DNA of 64,000 nt from Begonia masoniana (GCA_022432975.1 CM039514.1:7919519-7983518); one strand, 5' to 3'. Counted from the stretch's first letter, positions 22,338 to 34,753 are shown. Program-made: numbers and translations. Notes: generated from the sequence alone by a model not told the origin.

Positions 22338-22631
22338 TCATTTTTTCTTGGGCTTTGCTATCTTCTTCTTAGGTTTTGTCTTTGACTCTCTGGTTTTTAG
22401 TCGCTCAGACTTCTTTTTCACCATTGTCGATTCAGAAAACTGTTCTTCCACCTGTTTCCCGCGTTCAAGTTTGTCTCTGGTAAAAGATTCAACCAAATTC
22501 TTGACGACGATGTGAGTCAGTAACTCGATCTCACAATCTGGTTTTTCTGCCATTGATTTGACCTCTTTTTTCAATTCATCGAAAGACCGATCCTTCTTCA
22601 ACTTCAACCTCGCTTCTTCCAAGATCGTCAT
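22338..22631 (-). CDS. Lysine-rich small protein, copy B
   Basis: This is a 97-codon frame with ATG at 22631, the same length as copy A and differing by about ten residues, mostly in the basic tail. A TATAAATA box lies at 22669-22676. Intact length in two diverged copies suggests constraint or youth; synonymous and non-synonymous changes would need counting. The function is not recognised. Confidence 0.5.
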   Translation of the reverse strand: MTILEEARLKLKKDRSFDELKKEVKSMAEKPDCEIELLTHIVVKNLVESFTRDKLERGKQVEEQFSESTMVKKKSERLKTRESKTKPKKKIAKPKKK

Positions 22632-23438
22632 GACGTTGGTTAAGGTTTCACCTTCAAATCCTGACTTTTATTTATAGATTAAGAAGAAATTGATGAGCTG
22701 ATATTAAGGAAGTTTGAATCAACTAGAATTCTAGATTGATTAAGATTAAATAAATCAAATTTATTATCTTCAAACCATTTAAATGTTTTTAAACTCTTTT
22801 GAATTACATCTTTCATTATTAGTTCGAAGTATCTACCATTTAATACGAAATGACTAGCAGATCACCTCCGCCGCCACCATTGTCCAATGCTCCGGTTCCT
22901 ATTATATCTCTTGTCATTCCTCCTCCTTTATTATAGCCATCGCAGTCCAGGTGGCCTCCGCAGAAAGTGAAAAAATTGATATATTATTTTAATTATTTAA
23001 AATTTTATCATACTATAATATATACAATTATAGTATTAAGAGCAATGGTACGGTCCTTTTTTAACTCATATTAAAATAATAACTTCACTTAGTTTTAAAT
23101 TCATAAACCCAAATCAAGTGGAGATATAGATTTTTTTTTAAAAAAAAATTCATTGTTCCCATCTATTACGACAATCATCTTATTTGGGTTCTTTTATGAT
23201 CATGCATAAATGATTCATAGCAAATAATTAAATTTAGGGTTAATTTCAATTAAGTTCCCATGAAATTTTTACAATTGTATTTCGTTTATAATAAAAAAAA
23301 AATTACTTTTATTATTATAAGAAAAAATGTATTAAAAGAAAAAAAAAGATGTTAACAAGTTACACGAGATAAAATTTTAATTTATTTATGAGTAATAATC
23401 AATGTGGATCCCGAATTATAGAGGTCCTACCCACCAAC

Positions 23439-23934
23439 ACTTCATAGTTTGTTTATTTGATAAATTTAACTTCAAAGTTTGAGGAGTTAGTAACCAATAA
23501 CTCTTTTTATTATGGGTGAGACCGGTCGTGTTGAGCCGGATAAACTAAATCAATCTAAACAAACTATTGAGGCATGATGTAGTTTGATTTTGATTTTTGA
23601 AAAACCAAAAATGAATTGAGTAAAATCGAAGGTTTTGTTTAGTTCTCATTTGTTTTTTTCAAAAACCGATTGAAATCGAACCGAATTAGAACCAAATATT
23701 TTGTTAGGTTCATTTTAGTTGATCTGGTATGACTCGAACCAATTTCACCTCTTACAAATAGCGTGTTGGTTGCTAACTCCTCATATTTTAAGGTTAAATA
23801 GGTCAAAAAATAAACTATGATGTGTTGATTGTTAATTCTTCAAATTTTGAGGTTAAATGAACAATTGTTTTTTTTTGTTTTATAAATATGAAGTATTGAT
23901 GGCTAGGACGGTCACTGTTGATAATTATACTTTC
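23439..23934. other. Intergenic stretch between units B and C
   Basis: No gene is found. It contains short repeated phrases about GTTTGAGGAGTTAGTAACCAA and AACCGA/ACCGAACC motifs like those in other AT-rich plant repeats. Unit A may have had it too, but there the corresponding place is occupied by the LTR ending at 1381. Confidence 0.4.
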
Positions 23935-25285
23935 TTTATTGACTTCTATGCTTAATCAATCGGTGCCCAATTTTCATTTTGGTTCGATTCGAAAAGTATA
24001 ACATAATTGAAAACTAAAATTATGCATATTTCAAAATATTAATAGATCATGTAGACCTTATTTATTTCATTATTTTCTTCTATGGTTTTAATTTAAGAAT
24101 ACGACTTGAAGTATAGTTTACCCAAATTTGTTAAAATAAGCGTGTAGATTTGGATGTGACCAACTATTTAGGCATGTGAGTTTGATCATAGATGTTCCAA
24201 ATTCCAATCTTAAACTATGCCAAAATAATTTTCTAGTTTGTTATATTTTGTTGTTTTTAAGCTTAAAATGTTGTCCCTTTCCCACATAAAGCCAAAAAAA
24301 ATTTACTTAAAGATGACAAACGAGCCGGCCGAACTTGAAAAAGTTTGTCTTACCGGGCCTAGTAAGTTAAACGAATCGAACCTAACGAACTGGATAAAAA
24401 AAATTTCAACTAGAACTGGTTCACGAGTCAATGTTGAAGGAGCTGAGTCGGCCAAACGAGCCTAACAAGCTGAGCCTAAATAACCAAACACACGTAAATA
24501 TTTTCAATTTATATAAATGTAATATATATTTTTTAAAAAAGTAATTATAATAATTATTTATCATTATAATATCAAAATATAATAGTTAGTTGTGTAGTTA
24601 ACAAAATTGTTTTATTTATACAAAAAATTACATGTATTTAGAAAAAAATTATTTGAGATGATCTAATAAAAAGTATCACATAAAATCATTATAAATATTT
24701 GATTATTGTATTATTACAAATTATTCTCATACTAACTAGGTTGGTAACTGTCAATAATTTTCAATTAATGTGATAAATGAGTCGGCTAAACAGAGGCTAA
24801 AAAAATTTGGTTCACTAAACTTAAGTTAAACGAGTCGAGTCGGGCCTGCTATCGTACCAAACCTTTGTCATCTCTACGTTTACTTAGTCGACATTTTTCT
24901 ATTATTTTCTCTTTGGTTGTGAGAGCTTAGAGAGAGAGACACAACTTTGTTGATGTATTACAAAAATTTATTGCAGTTTGGTGTATAATTTAATTTTATA
25001 TGACGTGATGTTTAGTCAAATAAATGACTACTTTCATTAATCAATGAACGACGCATAAACAACACGTCAAATAATCAAAGGAGAGCGAAGACATAAAATT
25101 ATCCTCAGTAGAACTTGTTTTTATAAAAAAAAATATATAAATATGATTTGCACCAATCAATTATGACATTAAAATAATATTTCTAAGTTTACGCTATAGT
25201 TGGACTCTCATATGTATCATTCATTGTAAGCACGATATATATTAGATTATTTAAACTATTAATAAATGAATAATACGTAAGAACT

Positions 25286-25497
25286 AGGGGGGACAAAATC
25301 GGACTAGAACAACGGTTATAATCGGAACTGGGGATCAAAAACTGTGAAAATCGAACCGAACAGTGAGTCAACAATTCGATTCGAAAACAGGTTAAAAACT
25401 AGACTCAAAATCGTAAAAAATCAGTCTATATCTAAAAAGAGGCCCAAATCTGACCTAAACTCCAAAAACCCGACTCAAAATAATAAAAAATGTATAT
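25286..25497 (+). mobile_element. 5' half of hAT-type MITE (copy C)
   Basis: It is the same truncated form as 2733-2945, after TAAGAACT at 25278-25285. Both lack the right half in the same way. Confidence 0.55.
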
Positions 25498-27177
25498 ATA
25501 TGAAAGTTTAAGATCAGTTATGCGATGTCACACAAGGATCCTCGTGTGACATCGATTTTTAATTCAATTATGGACAATAAAAATATGGAAATCAATGACA
25601 CAGGAGGTTGGTAACGCAGTTCGGCAACCAGCCTACGTCTGCTGGGCCACGCCCAGATATAAAAACATTTCTTTGAGTTTACAAAGTTACAAGACAATCA
25701 GATTTATACAAATAAATACTCCCTCTTATCTTTGTTGCCGCCTATAGCTAACTTCCCAAGAAAACTGTTTTTGCGAGATCCTCTCGACTTTAGAACGACC
25801 TCTCCCGAGATCTAGATAACAACAAGATCTCCTTGTTGTTGGTTCCTCCCGAAACTCGTGTTATGGCAAGATCCCTTCGCCCACGATCAAGAACAACAAG
25901 CTCCCCTTGTCTAAGAAACAGAACTCCTCACGAGTTCAGATGCAGCCTCCTCCTGAGACTGAGCTTCAATGAAGAACAAAGAATATTGCCTCCTAGGACA
26001 CCTCCTGGAACACCAGATCGAAGTCTTCAGATGCAATAATCAACACACTCAATAAAACGAAGAAATCCACAGATTAGGTCGAGTGCGTAAAACAATCACA
26101 AACCCATACGCAGAAACGTAGGGAGTGAAAGAAAACTGACGGCTTGGAAAAACGAAAGCCTTAAATAACATTGGCAACTTCCATATCTTCAATTCGGTTC
26201 AGTTACCAAATCAGATTTAATGCCGCAAGAAATAAGGAAATCAAATCGTAACAAATTCGGTTGTGTAACACACCGTGTGACACTTTAGGAAAGTATCTCC
26301 AAAAAATTATATATTTGCCCAAAAAATTAGGAAATCATCCCATTAATCATGGGAACTCAGAGCCCAGCAGATTTCACTAAATTTCCATCAAATCGGCTTA
26401 CCAAATAAAATTTTTTCAAAAAATAAGTATATATACCTTTCGAAATCACTGCATAACCCTCTGGAATGTCACTTAAAATAACGTCATAGATTTTATTTTT
26501 TCAGCTATTCTGAATCTACACATCTTTCCATTTTGTTGCTGGGAGAACTAAATCTAATCTAAATTCATGAAAATGAAAGATCCACGTTCTTATGTTCATC
26601 CTTTTTCACCTTATACGGGAAACAGAGTTAAGACTTCACGCCTCTAGATGAACCTCATTGTGGTTAGAAAATATTCTAGTATAAACACTAGTTTTAAAAA
26701 TTCCTATATTAATCCAAATTTTCTTAATTTTATTTCCACGCCAACGAAAAAAAAAATATCAGATTGAGATCCCCAAAGTGGATAGCAAATATTATAATTG
26801 CTGACAAAAATTTCAAGAAAACAGTCTTGAACGACCTTTGGTTCCTTATCCAATCTCCATTATAAATATTTGTTACCACATATGTTTCTCAGAAACTCAG
26901 CAGACCAAGAAACACCAACAAGTTCAAGGAAACTGTTCATAAACTTATGACATAGAACACCTAACTATCAAAATAGAAGTTGTAAACCAATAAGTTTCCT
27001 TGGACGGCCTATGCGTGAAATAACATTTGATCAGCCAATTTCTCGAACAATATAAATCGATAATATCAGAAAAATGGACAACACTTACAGTACAGTTAAA
27101 ATCACGTTATTCAAAATACACGGAAGCATTGCCAACTGATACCATCATCTTTCACAAATCAGAGCTGAATCCAATAA

Positions 27178-27845
27178 TGTAGGGTCCCTCCTTTGATGAG
27201 GGAACCCATTTGCAATCAAAGTCTCCATTGATTGCTAGCTGTGGTTGGTGGTTGCAATTGGAGACTTTAAAGTCTCAAATTGCTGCAAGAAGGCAAAGCT
27301 TGCTTCTTTCTTTGCGTACACATTCCTTATTTTAAGGAATGTGTCTCCCTCCATTACTCTATAAATAGAGGGTTGAGGAGATCGTCCAGAGCATCCGAAA
27401 ATGTAGATCCTTAGGGATCTAAGAGAAGAGATGAAGGTCATCTTCTGGAAGAGGGAGAGAAATAGTGAGGTGAGAATTTTTGGAGGGAGAGAAAAGAAAG
27501 GTGCGAGAGAAAAATAGGTGTGGTGCTTGTGTGCACGGTGAGAATTCTAAGAGTGGTGATTTCTCTTAGTGAATATTTTCTAGAATATTCGATATCTAGA
27601 AAAATATTGTAAATCCTATTTTTCATAGTGAGATCTTTCTGGACTCGGTCCCCGTGATTTTTTCCCGATTTGGGTTTCCACTTAAAAATCTCGGTGTTCA
27701 TTTTTCTCTTACTTCTTGGCCGTTATAATTTTACGGCGGTGGGAAAATATTCATGGTATTTTTCGGATCGCATCTACTATCGTTTCTCGTACCGCTTATT
27801 TAAGTGGGGTTCCCGTCGAATTTCTTTGTTATTTTTTTCCCAACA
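27178..27845 (+). mobile_element. 668-bp solo LTR (copia-like)
   Basis: TG...CA ends (TGTAGGGTCCC to CCCAACA) are flanked by AATAA (27173-27177 and 27846-27850). Units A and B show the uninterrupted site CCAATAATACATG. A likely core promoter, CTCTATAAATAGAGGG, lies near 27357. The size and promoter place suggest a Ty1/copia LTR, but no coding region remains to prove it. Confidence 0.8.
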
Positions 27846-27927
27846 AATAATACATGAAGAACCGCAATTTTTCAGCAATTCCTAAAACAAAGAATTCAAT
27901 GATAACCGAATATTGAAAAGAACTCAC

Positions 27928-28121
27928 GCGTTCACAAATGCCTTAAGAAAATGAACGTCCTGAGCTATATAATGCCGAAAAGTTTCGATCAAGAGATTGC
28001 CAGAAGCTAAGCAGACCATAAACGGAGTGTACGAAGCGAAAAACGATTCTCTGCGAAACTTGTTCCATAATCTTCGAGCGAGAGCAACTTCATTGTCGAC
28101 ATTGGAATGGATTGAAGCCAT
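27928..28121 (-). pseudogene. TH2-like first-exon fragment, copy C
   Basis: ATG at 28121 and the splice donor at 27927 are kept. Relative to copies A and B there are a few substitutions (for example Asp for Ser context changes and FVNA at the end). The upstream extension is altered by a 12-bp tandem insertion near 28196 and other changes, so the long N-terminal frame of A and B is not preserved. Confidence 0.7.
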
Positions 28122-28900
28122 TGGAGTGAACGGCGAAAATGATCGTGGAAATGAATAGGAATAGTTGGATTGCAGAGGGCGGGAGAGGAGAAATCGGAAA
28201 CTGAATCGGAGAGAGTTGAAAAAAAGGGGCCGATTCTATATTGGAAAGGGGAGAAAGACTCCGAAGCTCATCAAGGGAAAGAGAGAAGGCCGCGGTTGCT
28301 TTTATACAGAGAGGGCAGAGGAAGAGGAGAGAGAGAGAGACAGAGGGAGAACGGTCGGGAAGAAGTAATTGCAGGAGAAAAATACAAATATTTAACAATT
28401 AAAATTCTTATAAAATATAAATAAAATTTTGAGAAAAGTTCACTTGACACACGTTATTTGTTATTTGGTCTCTAATATTTTTTTTTACCTAATCAGATTT
28501 AATCGTATACGTCGTTTGTAATTCAAATCTTTCTGTTTAATTTTTTGTTAAATTGATCACTTGTTAGATTTAAAAATTATAAAATCTTAAATTATCCGTC
28601 TCACTTCTTTTTTGGATTGTTGTTTTTATTGTTAAGCTGTGTTTTTATTTTCATATAATAAATTATAAATAATTAAATTAATATGAAAATAAAAATTACT
28701 AATTAATGAATGAAATTGCCATTATCATAATTAAAATTTAAAATTTAATTTCAGTCCCCGTTGACGGTGGACCTTAACTACCCGAAACTATTTTGAGAGA
28801 CAGAGAGTTGCAGAGGAAAATTAAAATTCGCATTCAGTCGCCATTGTATCTTCTTCATTGTTGTAAATGATCGACTGGTAATTAACCAACGAGTGAGACT

Positions 28901-29113
28901 CATTTTTTCTTCGTTTTCATTTTCTTCTTCCACCTTTTTCCCGCGTTCAAGTTTGTCTCTGGCAAAAGATTCAACCAAATTCTTGACGATGATGTGAGTC
29001 AGTAACTCGATCTCACAATCTGCTTTTTCCGCCATTGATTTGACCTCTTTTTTCAATTCATCAAAAGACCTATCCTTCTTCAACTTCAACCTCACTTCTT
29101 CCAAGATCGCTAT
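28901..29113 (-). pseudogene. Lysine-rich small protein, copy C (start lost)
   Basis: The ATG of copies A, B and D is ATA here (29113-29111). A deletion near 28925 removes part of the basic tail and shifts the frame. The central part CEIELLTHIIVKNLVESF is retained. Confidence 0.75.
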
Positions 29114-29941
29114 GAGGTTGGTTAAGGTTTCACCTTCAAATCCTAACTTTTATTTATAGATTAAGAAGAAAGTGATGAGCTGATATTAAGGAAGTTTGAA
29201 TCAACTAGAATTCTAGATTGATTAAGATTAAATAAATCAAATTTATTATCTTTAAACCATTTAAATGTTTTCAAACTCTTTTGAATTATATCTTCCATTA
29301 TTGGTTCGGAGTATCTACCATTTAATACGGAATGACTAGCAGATCACCTCCGCCGCCACCATTGTCCAATGCTCCGGTTCCTTTTATATCTCTGGTCATT
29401 CCTCCTTCGTAAATTTAAACTGAGCAATAAATAATTAATAATAAATCATTTAAACATTAAAATTTAATATTTAGAATGAATGACAATCACATAGACGTTT
29501 ATAAGCAATAAATAACTTAACTTAGTTTTAAGGGTAAAGTGCAATTTGGCCCCTACAACTAGGTGAAATGGACAATTTACACCGTAAACTTGGATAATGA
29601 GCAATTTAGCCCCTACAACTAGGATAAAGTGCAATAGGACCCCTACCGTCTCATTTTCCGTTAAAATAGCACGTTTTCGTCACGTGCCTTATTTTACTTC
29701 CAAAAATACCCTTCTCTCTTTTTCTCTCTCTTTCTCTCTCTCTCCTACCCTCGCTCTTTCCCTGAGAACACAAAGCAATGAAAAACAAGAAATGAAAATC
29801 AAGAACCAGAACGGAATACAGAGGTAGTTGCATCGTCGTCATCCTCGTTCTATCTACATTAATGGCGGAGGAGAGAAGCAGAAATGGAGAAAACAAAAGG
29901 AGCGAGGGCTAGTTTTGAAGTAGAATAAGCTTCTTTTTGGG

Positions 29942-30218
29942 GTCAAAACCTTCACGATCATTCTCTGTCCGATCTCGCAGTGACCACTAACCCCGCTGAT
30001 GAAGTAGAACGCCCCTGATCGATCTAGCCTGTAAATGGTGTTCTGGTCTCATTGGAAGGAGGAACGACCCAGTCTTCGTTGTAGATTCTGGTGTCGTTAG
30101 AAGGAGGAACGACCCAGACGTCGGTGCCGCCGACTTGGAACTCCATGGCGGAAGCGGGGGACAAAGTGACGAAGAGCAGGAGCAGAACACTTCTGAATAA
30201 ACTCATAGGAAAAGCCAT
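29942..30218 (-). pseudogene. Early-nodulin-like phytocyanin fragment (two exons)
   Basis: Exon 1 starts with ATG at 30218, a hydrophobic signal peptide (SVLLLLFVTLSPASA) and the phytocyanin start EFQVGGTDVWVVPPSND; a short repeat of the VVPPSN segment follows. Exon 2, after an acceptor TTTACAG at about 30029, encodes DRSGAFYFISGVSGHCEIG and QRMIVKVL. The Cys that binds copper in true plantacyanins is Ser here (FIS), as in early-nodulin-like proteins. The central part of the domain is missing. Confidence 0.75.
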
Positions 30219-30526
30219 TAGAGTAGTAAGCTTCGAAAGGAGAAATTCTGGACGTTAAGCTTGAGAAGTGTCGACCAGTCGGTTGAAGTGTCGACCCTTT
30301 CCCTCTTCTCCCTTCACCCTCGTTTTTTTCACGTGGTTTCCATTGATGGAGCAAGATGAGGTGATCCTGGAGAGAACTGATAACACATCCTCCGAAGAGC
30401 ACAGTTGCTGCTCTCTCGTGTTGGGTCTGAACAGGTGAAAAAACTCGAATCTGCCATTAGAGGTAGGACAAAACTTCCAACAGAGAGGAGAGAGAGAGAG
30501 AGAGAGAGGGGAGGGGGGAAGTAGAC

Positions 30527-30605
30527 CATCTGGGTTCTCCTGTTCTGGAACCAGAATTTGAATTGACGAGGAGCCAGACCCAATTCTCTTGCTCAGCTGC
30601 AATCT
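30527..30605 (-). pseudogene. HD-Zip class IV homeodomain fragment
   Basis: The minus strand encodes LQLSKRIG, then after a one-base insertion LAPRQFKFWFQNRRTQM, the third helix of a plant HD-Zip IV homeodomain. The segment ends at ATG followed by GTCTAC, a plausible splice donor at a position where HD-Zip IV genes have an intron. Only about 25 codons are present. Confidence 0.8.
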
Positions 30606-30635
30606 CTGGTTTTCATCTGTGAGGATTCAGTTAAC

Positions 30636-30639
30636 ATTC

Positions 30640-30677
<38 letters not shown>

Positions 30678-30682
30678 GAGAG

Positions 30683-30719
<37 letters not shown>

Positions 30720-30721
30720 AG
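30636..30721 (+). repeat. GA microsatellite
   Basis: Interrupted GA runs lie inside Pack-MULE 2, with a second shorter run at 30490-30510. On the minus strand this reads as a CT-rich stretch upstream of the HD-Zip fragment. Confidence 0.9.
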
Positions 30722-32359
30722 TCGGATTGACAAAAACAGAAAATAAAACCCAAAAAAAAAATCATTGAGAATCAAAGAGAGGAGGTTTTACGCTTCGAGC
30801 TTCTGAATCTGATGAGCAGTGTGACGATGGTAGCGTTTTCTCCTCTTTTGTTGGTCGGAAAACGAATCGTTTTCTCCACCGGAGCCATCTTTAAATTCTC
30901 TCACCTCATTTTCTTCCTCAAAGAGCATACGAACGGTCCAGCAGAAGAATCATGCGCTCCCGGTCCTCATGGCAAATATTTATACGACAGCTAACAAACA
31001 AGGAAGATGCATATTTTGGTGACCGGCGAGAGCTTGAGAGTTAGCAAACACCCTCCGGCAAAATTGGCACCGGAATTTGTTGCTTTCTTCGGAGGATGTG
31101 TTATCAGCTCTCTCCGGGATCACCTCATCTTGCTCCATTAATGGAAACCACGTTAAAAAAAACGAGGGTGAAGGGAGAATAGCACGGGGGCATTTTAAGA
31201 AGAAAAATTAAACATGTGAAAAAAACATGACTTTTTAACGGTAAATGTGACGGTAGAGGCCATATTGCACTTTATCCTAGTTGTAGGGGCTAAATTGCCC
31301 ATTATCCAAATTTACGATGTAAATTGTTCATTTCACCTAGTTATAGGAGCCAAATTGCACTTTACCCTAGTTTTAAGTTCATAAACCCAAATCAAGTGGA
31401 GATATAGATTTCTTTTAAAAAAAAAAAAAAAAAATCATGTTGCCATCTATTAAGACAATCATCTTATTTGTGTTCTTTTATGATCATGCATAAATCTTTC
31501 ATGGCAAATAATTAAATTTAGGGTTAATTTCAATTAAGTTCACGTGAAATTTTTACGATTTTATTTCGTTTATAATAAAAAAAAAAATTTACTTTTATTA
31601 TTATAAGAATAAATGTATTAAAAGAAAAAAAAAAGATGTTGACAAGTTACAAAAAATAAAATTTTAATTTATTTATGGGTAATATTAATAGATCATATAG
31701 ACCTTATTTATTTCATTATTTTCTTCTATGGTTTTTAATTTAAGCATTCGATCGTGAAGTATAGTTTACCCAAATTTGTTCGAATAACCGTGTAGATTTG
31801 GATGTGACCAACTATTTAGGCATGCAAGTAAGTGTGACAGCCCGAAACCGGATCCCGATCGGGGTCCCGGAATCGGAGCCATCACTCTGGGACAGTTAAC
31901 GGAAAACGGTGACTATTTTTTTTTTTAAACAGAATATCTTTAAACTAGGAGCAGACATGATTACAGAAACAGATAGGCAGAAAACGTTACCGACTGAACT
32001 TTTAAAGCTTTAACAGAAACAGAAATAAAATGACAGAAGACGTGTACTATCAATGCAAAATTCTAAACATAAAATTTTGCAGAGGGGGAGGGACTACGGT
32101 GAGTAACAAAATTTCAGAATTTCAGAGTAAGAGAAACGAGAACCAATTCAGAGCTGAGATTTACAGGAATGGGTAACTAAGATGAAGAAACGGAATTAAG
32201 CAGGAAAAACAGGAAGAACAGAAATAAACTGAGGCAAACAGAAGAAACTTAAAGCTGGGCAGAAGACGTAGGCAGCGAGAATCAGTTAAAATCAAAGGCA
32301 GACTAAATGACGGAAGAAGAAAACACGAAATACAGGCAGAAGACATAGGCGGAAGATTG

Positions 32360-32830
32360 GATGACGTCAGCCGGAAGACGTGAACACACTGGCGGAAGAC
32401 TTGGATGACGTCAGCCGGAAGACGTAAATATACTTGGCAGAAGACTTGGGTGACATCAGCCGGAAGACGTAAATATACTTGGCGGAAGACTTGGGTGACA
32501 TCAGCCGGAAGACGTAAATATACTTGGCGGAAGACTTGGGTGACGTCAGCCGAAAGACGTAAATATATTGGCGGAAGACTTAGGCTAAGAACTGGCGGAA
32601 AACTTGGATGACGTCAGCCGGAAGATGGATGACGTCAACCGGAAGATACAGATATTAAACTGATCGGAAGACTAAATTTTAAACTGGGCGGAAGACTTAT
32701 GCTGACGTCAGCCGGAAGATGAGTGACGTCAACCGGAAGATACAAACAGAAACTAAAATAAACTGGGCGGAAGACTTATGCTGACGTCAGCCGGAAGATG
32801 GGTGACGTCAAACGGAAGATAAAGGCATTA
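32360..32830 (-). promoter_or_regulatory. 45-bp repeats with nine TGACGTCA sites
   Basis: Repeats built on GATGACGTCAGCCGGAAGA contain nine exact TGACGTCA palindromes by my count; two further units have GACATCA. TGACGTCA is the palindromic core bound by several plant bZIP factors. The other LTR of this element has eight such sites and fewer 45-bp units (41905-42220). The regulatory role is inferred from motif density only. Confidence 0.55.
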
Positions 32831-33459
32831 AACTGATCGGAAGACTAAATTTTAAGGGCAGCGGTGGATGTAACTTGAAAGACAATAGACTGGCAACTTT
32901 TAACATGATTTCATGAAATCAGAAATTGTGAAGAACAGGATATATGAAGACTTCTAACTTCATAAACATAATTCAGCTGTCAAATACAGCATAACCCGAC
33001 TGCATGAAAATTGTAGACTTTCAGTACTCGATTCTAAACAAGAATTGTAAAACACACTTTACAATTTAAAACACACTTTACAATTTATAGATTCAACGAA
33101 ACAGACTGCATGGATAGTTTCAAAACCAGAAGTCATCCATGCACAAACAAACTAACAGAAATGTCCCCAAACAATTCCAGAAACATTCAGAATATAAACT
33201 TAACTATCAAATACAGTGGTTTCCAAAACTGAGACATCAGAACTTGTACATTGATTCAAAATCTAAGAGACAGTACTTGACTTAACATGCAATTGCAGAA
33301 TCTACCAAAAGAGAAGTTTTTACAAGGTTTTACAACAGAACCAAAATTTCCAGAAGACTTTACAGATACAAACATTTCAGAAAAACTTAAACCTCTGGAC
33401 AGACAAATATGCCTGACTGCAGCAACCCAAAACCCCCATGAGCTCGAGCCACCAGCCAG

Positions 33460-33506
33460 CTATTCATCAGAATGAGGCACGAAGTCCTCAGTTTTGGGTT
33501 CAGTAC
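33460..33506 (-). other. Predicted last exon of LTR micro-gene (3' LTR)
   Basis: After the acceptor GATGTAG the minus strand encodes TEPKTEDFVPHSDE and a TAG stop. The frame phase matches that of 48381-48433. The same exon lies at 42843-42889 in the other LTR. Confidence 0.4.
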
Positions 33507-34740
33507 CTACATCAGAGAGTTCACCTATGAGTCTAAAACTCAGTAAGAACATAATACAGATGCAGTGATGCAAAATGCTCTGCATGCAGTTTTCAGAATA
33601 CAGTGACAGAACAGAACATTACATTTCAGTGGCAGAGGGGTATAAGTGGGGCTTATAGGGGAACTGGCGAACAGATGGTGCACTATCAGGCACAGCAGAT
33701 TTTCAGACTCCCAGGGAGGGATAAAACCAGAGGGTCCTTGCTAGGGACAATTTATTTTCAGATTTCCAGGGAGGGATAAAACCAGAGGGCCAGTCCCCGT
33801 CCCGCACTTAACCAGTACATTACAGACAGTCAGATTTTATCTTGTTTAGTTTCAAACAGTGTACAGAAAACAGTTTTTGCATGTCTTTCAGAGAAAACGT
33901 GTATGCATGAACGGTGCCTGAACTTAAACTGGCAGATAATAGAAATAACAGAACATACTATGAAGAAGAACACAGACAACTCAGAAAACATAAACTATAA
34001 CGTTTCTACCCGAGACAACCCGACAGAACTGAAACACCTAGTACCTCCGTGATGTAGGGCCTTAAGGGCCAACCTACGGTTATGAACTTACCTGTTTACT
34101 GTCGTGTTGATGTTCTGAATGTCGCGGAAATGCTCGGATCTCTAGTATGCATGTAAAAGAATTAAACAAGCTGCAAATGCTAACAAATAACTTGTTGGTT
34201 AAGCAGCAAGCTCATTTCAACTCTTTAGAAAACACACTAACGTGTTTTCATCCAAAACAGTGAGTTTTCACAGAAATAATAGCCCTAACCTCAATGAAAA
34301 CTCGCATTAAACTTATCCAAATTTATAGCATAAGCAGATGTTTACCTTGGTTGAAGAAAACAGAGGAAAACGAGAAAAAACAAAGTGTTAGTGCTTTGTC
34401 AAAATCGCCACGAAAAGAGAACATAGAGCAGTGGGAAGAAACAGATGGGAAGTGAGGGTTTCACGTAGGAGAGAGAACTTAGCTTCTTCATCAAGTCGCC
34501 AAATGTCACTCAACCACTGGCTAACTCCCACCAACCTTAATTACTTCCACATTTACCCTTCCATTGGTTTTCTAACCAATTAGTGTAATGTTTTGTTTTG
34601 GTTCCACATTAGTTTAGTTCTCCACTAACTATTCCAACAATTCAACCAAAACATACATTGCATTAAATTAATATTGATCCTGCTTATACAGTTCGGGAAA
34701 ACGATTACATGGCAAATAAAAAAAAATGCCGGGTGTTACA

Positions 34741-34753
34741 TTCCACCCACCTT
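34741..34753 (-). other. Polypurine tract
   Basis: AAGGTGGGTGGAA on the minus strand directly precedes the 3' LTR. The identical tract precedes the 3' LTR of the plus-strand element at 60090-60102. Confidence 0.85.

Larger units (their letters stand above)
19084..23438. repeat. Segmental duplication, unit B
   Basis: From 19084 the sequence matches 3946 onward almost base for base through the TH2-like exon, then departs at the Pack-MULE. It resumes with the lysine-rich ORF block (22080-23438), which matches 5796-7090. The left edge abuts 58 bp of AHL intron, so the duplication breakpoint lies there. Unit B lacks the leader, MITE and unassigned blocks. Confidence 0.8.
30311..31178. repeat. Inverted pair of ~90-bp segments inside Pack-MULE 2
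   Basis: 30311-30402 reappears as its reverse complement at 31088-31178 with few differences (phrases GGATCACCTCATCTTGCTCC and CGGAGGATGTGTTATCAG). The pair flanks the HD-Zip fragment and the GA tract. This may be an inner extension of the TIR or a captured segment that was copied to the other arm. Confidence 0.75.
29532..31367. mobile_element. Pack-MULE 2 (phytocyanin and HD-Zip IV fragments)
   Basis: Long TIRs (GGGTAAAGTGCAATTTGG at both ends, about 150-180 bp with a repeated CCCCTACAACTAGG phrase inside) are flanked by the 9-bp duplication TAGTTTTAA (29523-29531 and 31368-31376). Units A, B and D show the intact empty site CTTAGTTTTAAATTCATAAACC. There is no transposase. The TIR family is shared with Pack-MULE 3 at 50926. 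Confidence 0.9.
23935..31832. repeat. Segmental duplication, unit C, with restart of leader segment
   Basis: It matches unit A from 1382 onward (leader, truncated MITE, unassigned block, TH2-like exon), then the lysine-rich ORF block. At 31683 the leader segment starts again (AATATTAATAGATCATATAGACC), the head-to-tail junction of the tandem array. Insertions found only here are the 668-bp LTR at 27178 and Pack-MULE 2 at 29532. Confidence 0.8.
31833..34740 (-). repeat. 3' LTR of minus-strand Tekay-type element
   Basis: It is nearly identical to 41385-44119 over most of its length. The main difference is extra copies of a 45-bp unit at 32380-32600. It carries the micro-gene exon and splice-site arrangement on the minus strand, with the last exon at 33460-33506. 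Confidence 0.9.

Noticed and set aside
32405..32611. 68-codon frame with a 15-residue repeat
   Set aside because: It is translation of the 45-bp LTR repeat.
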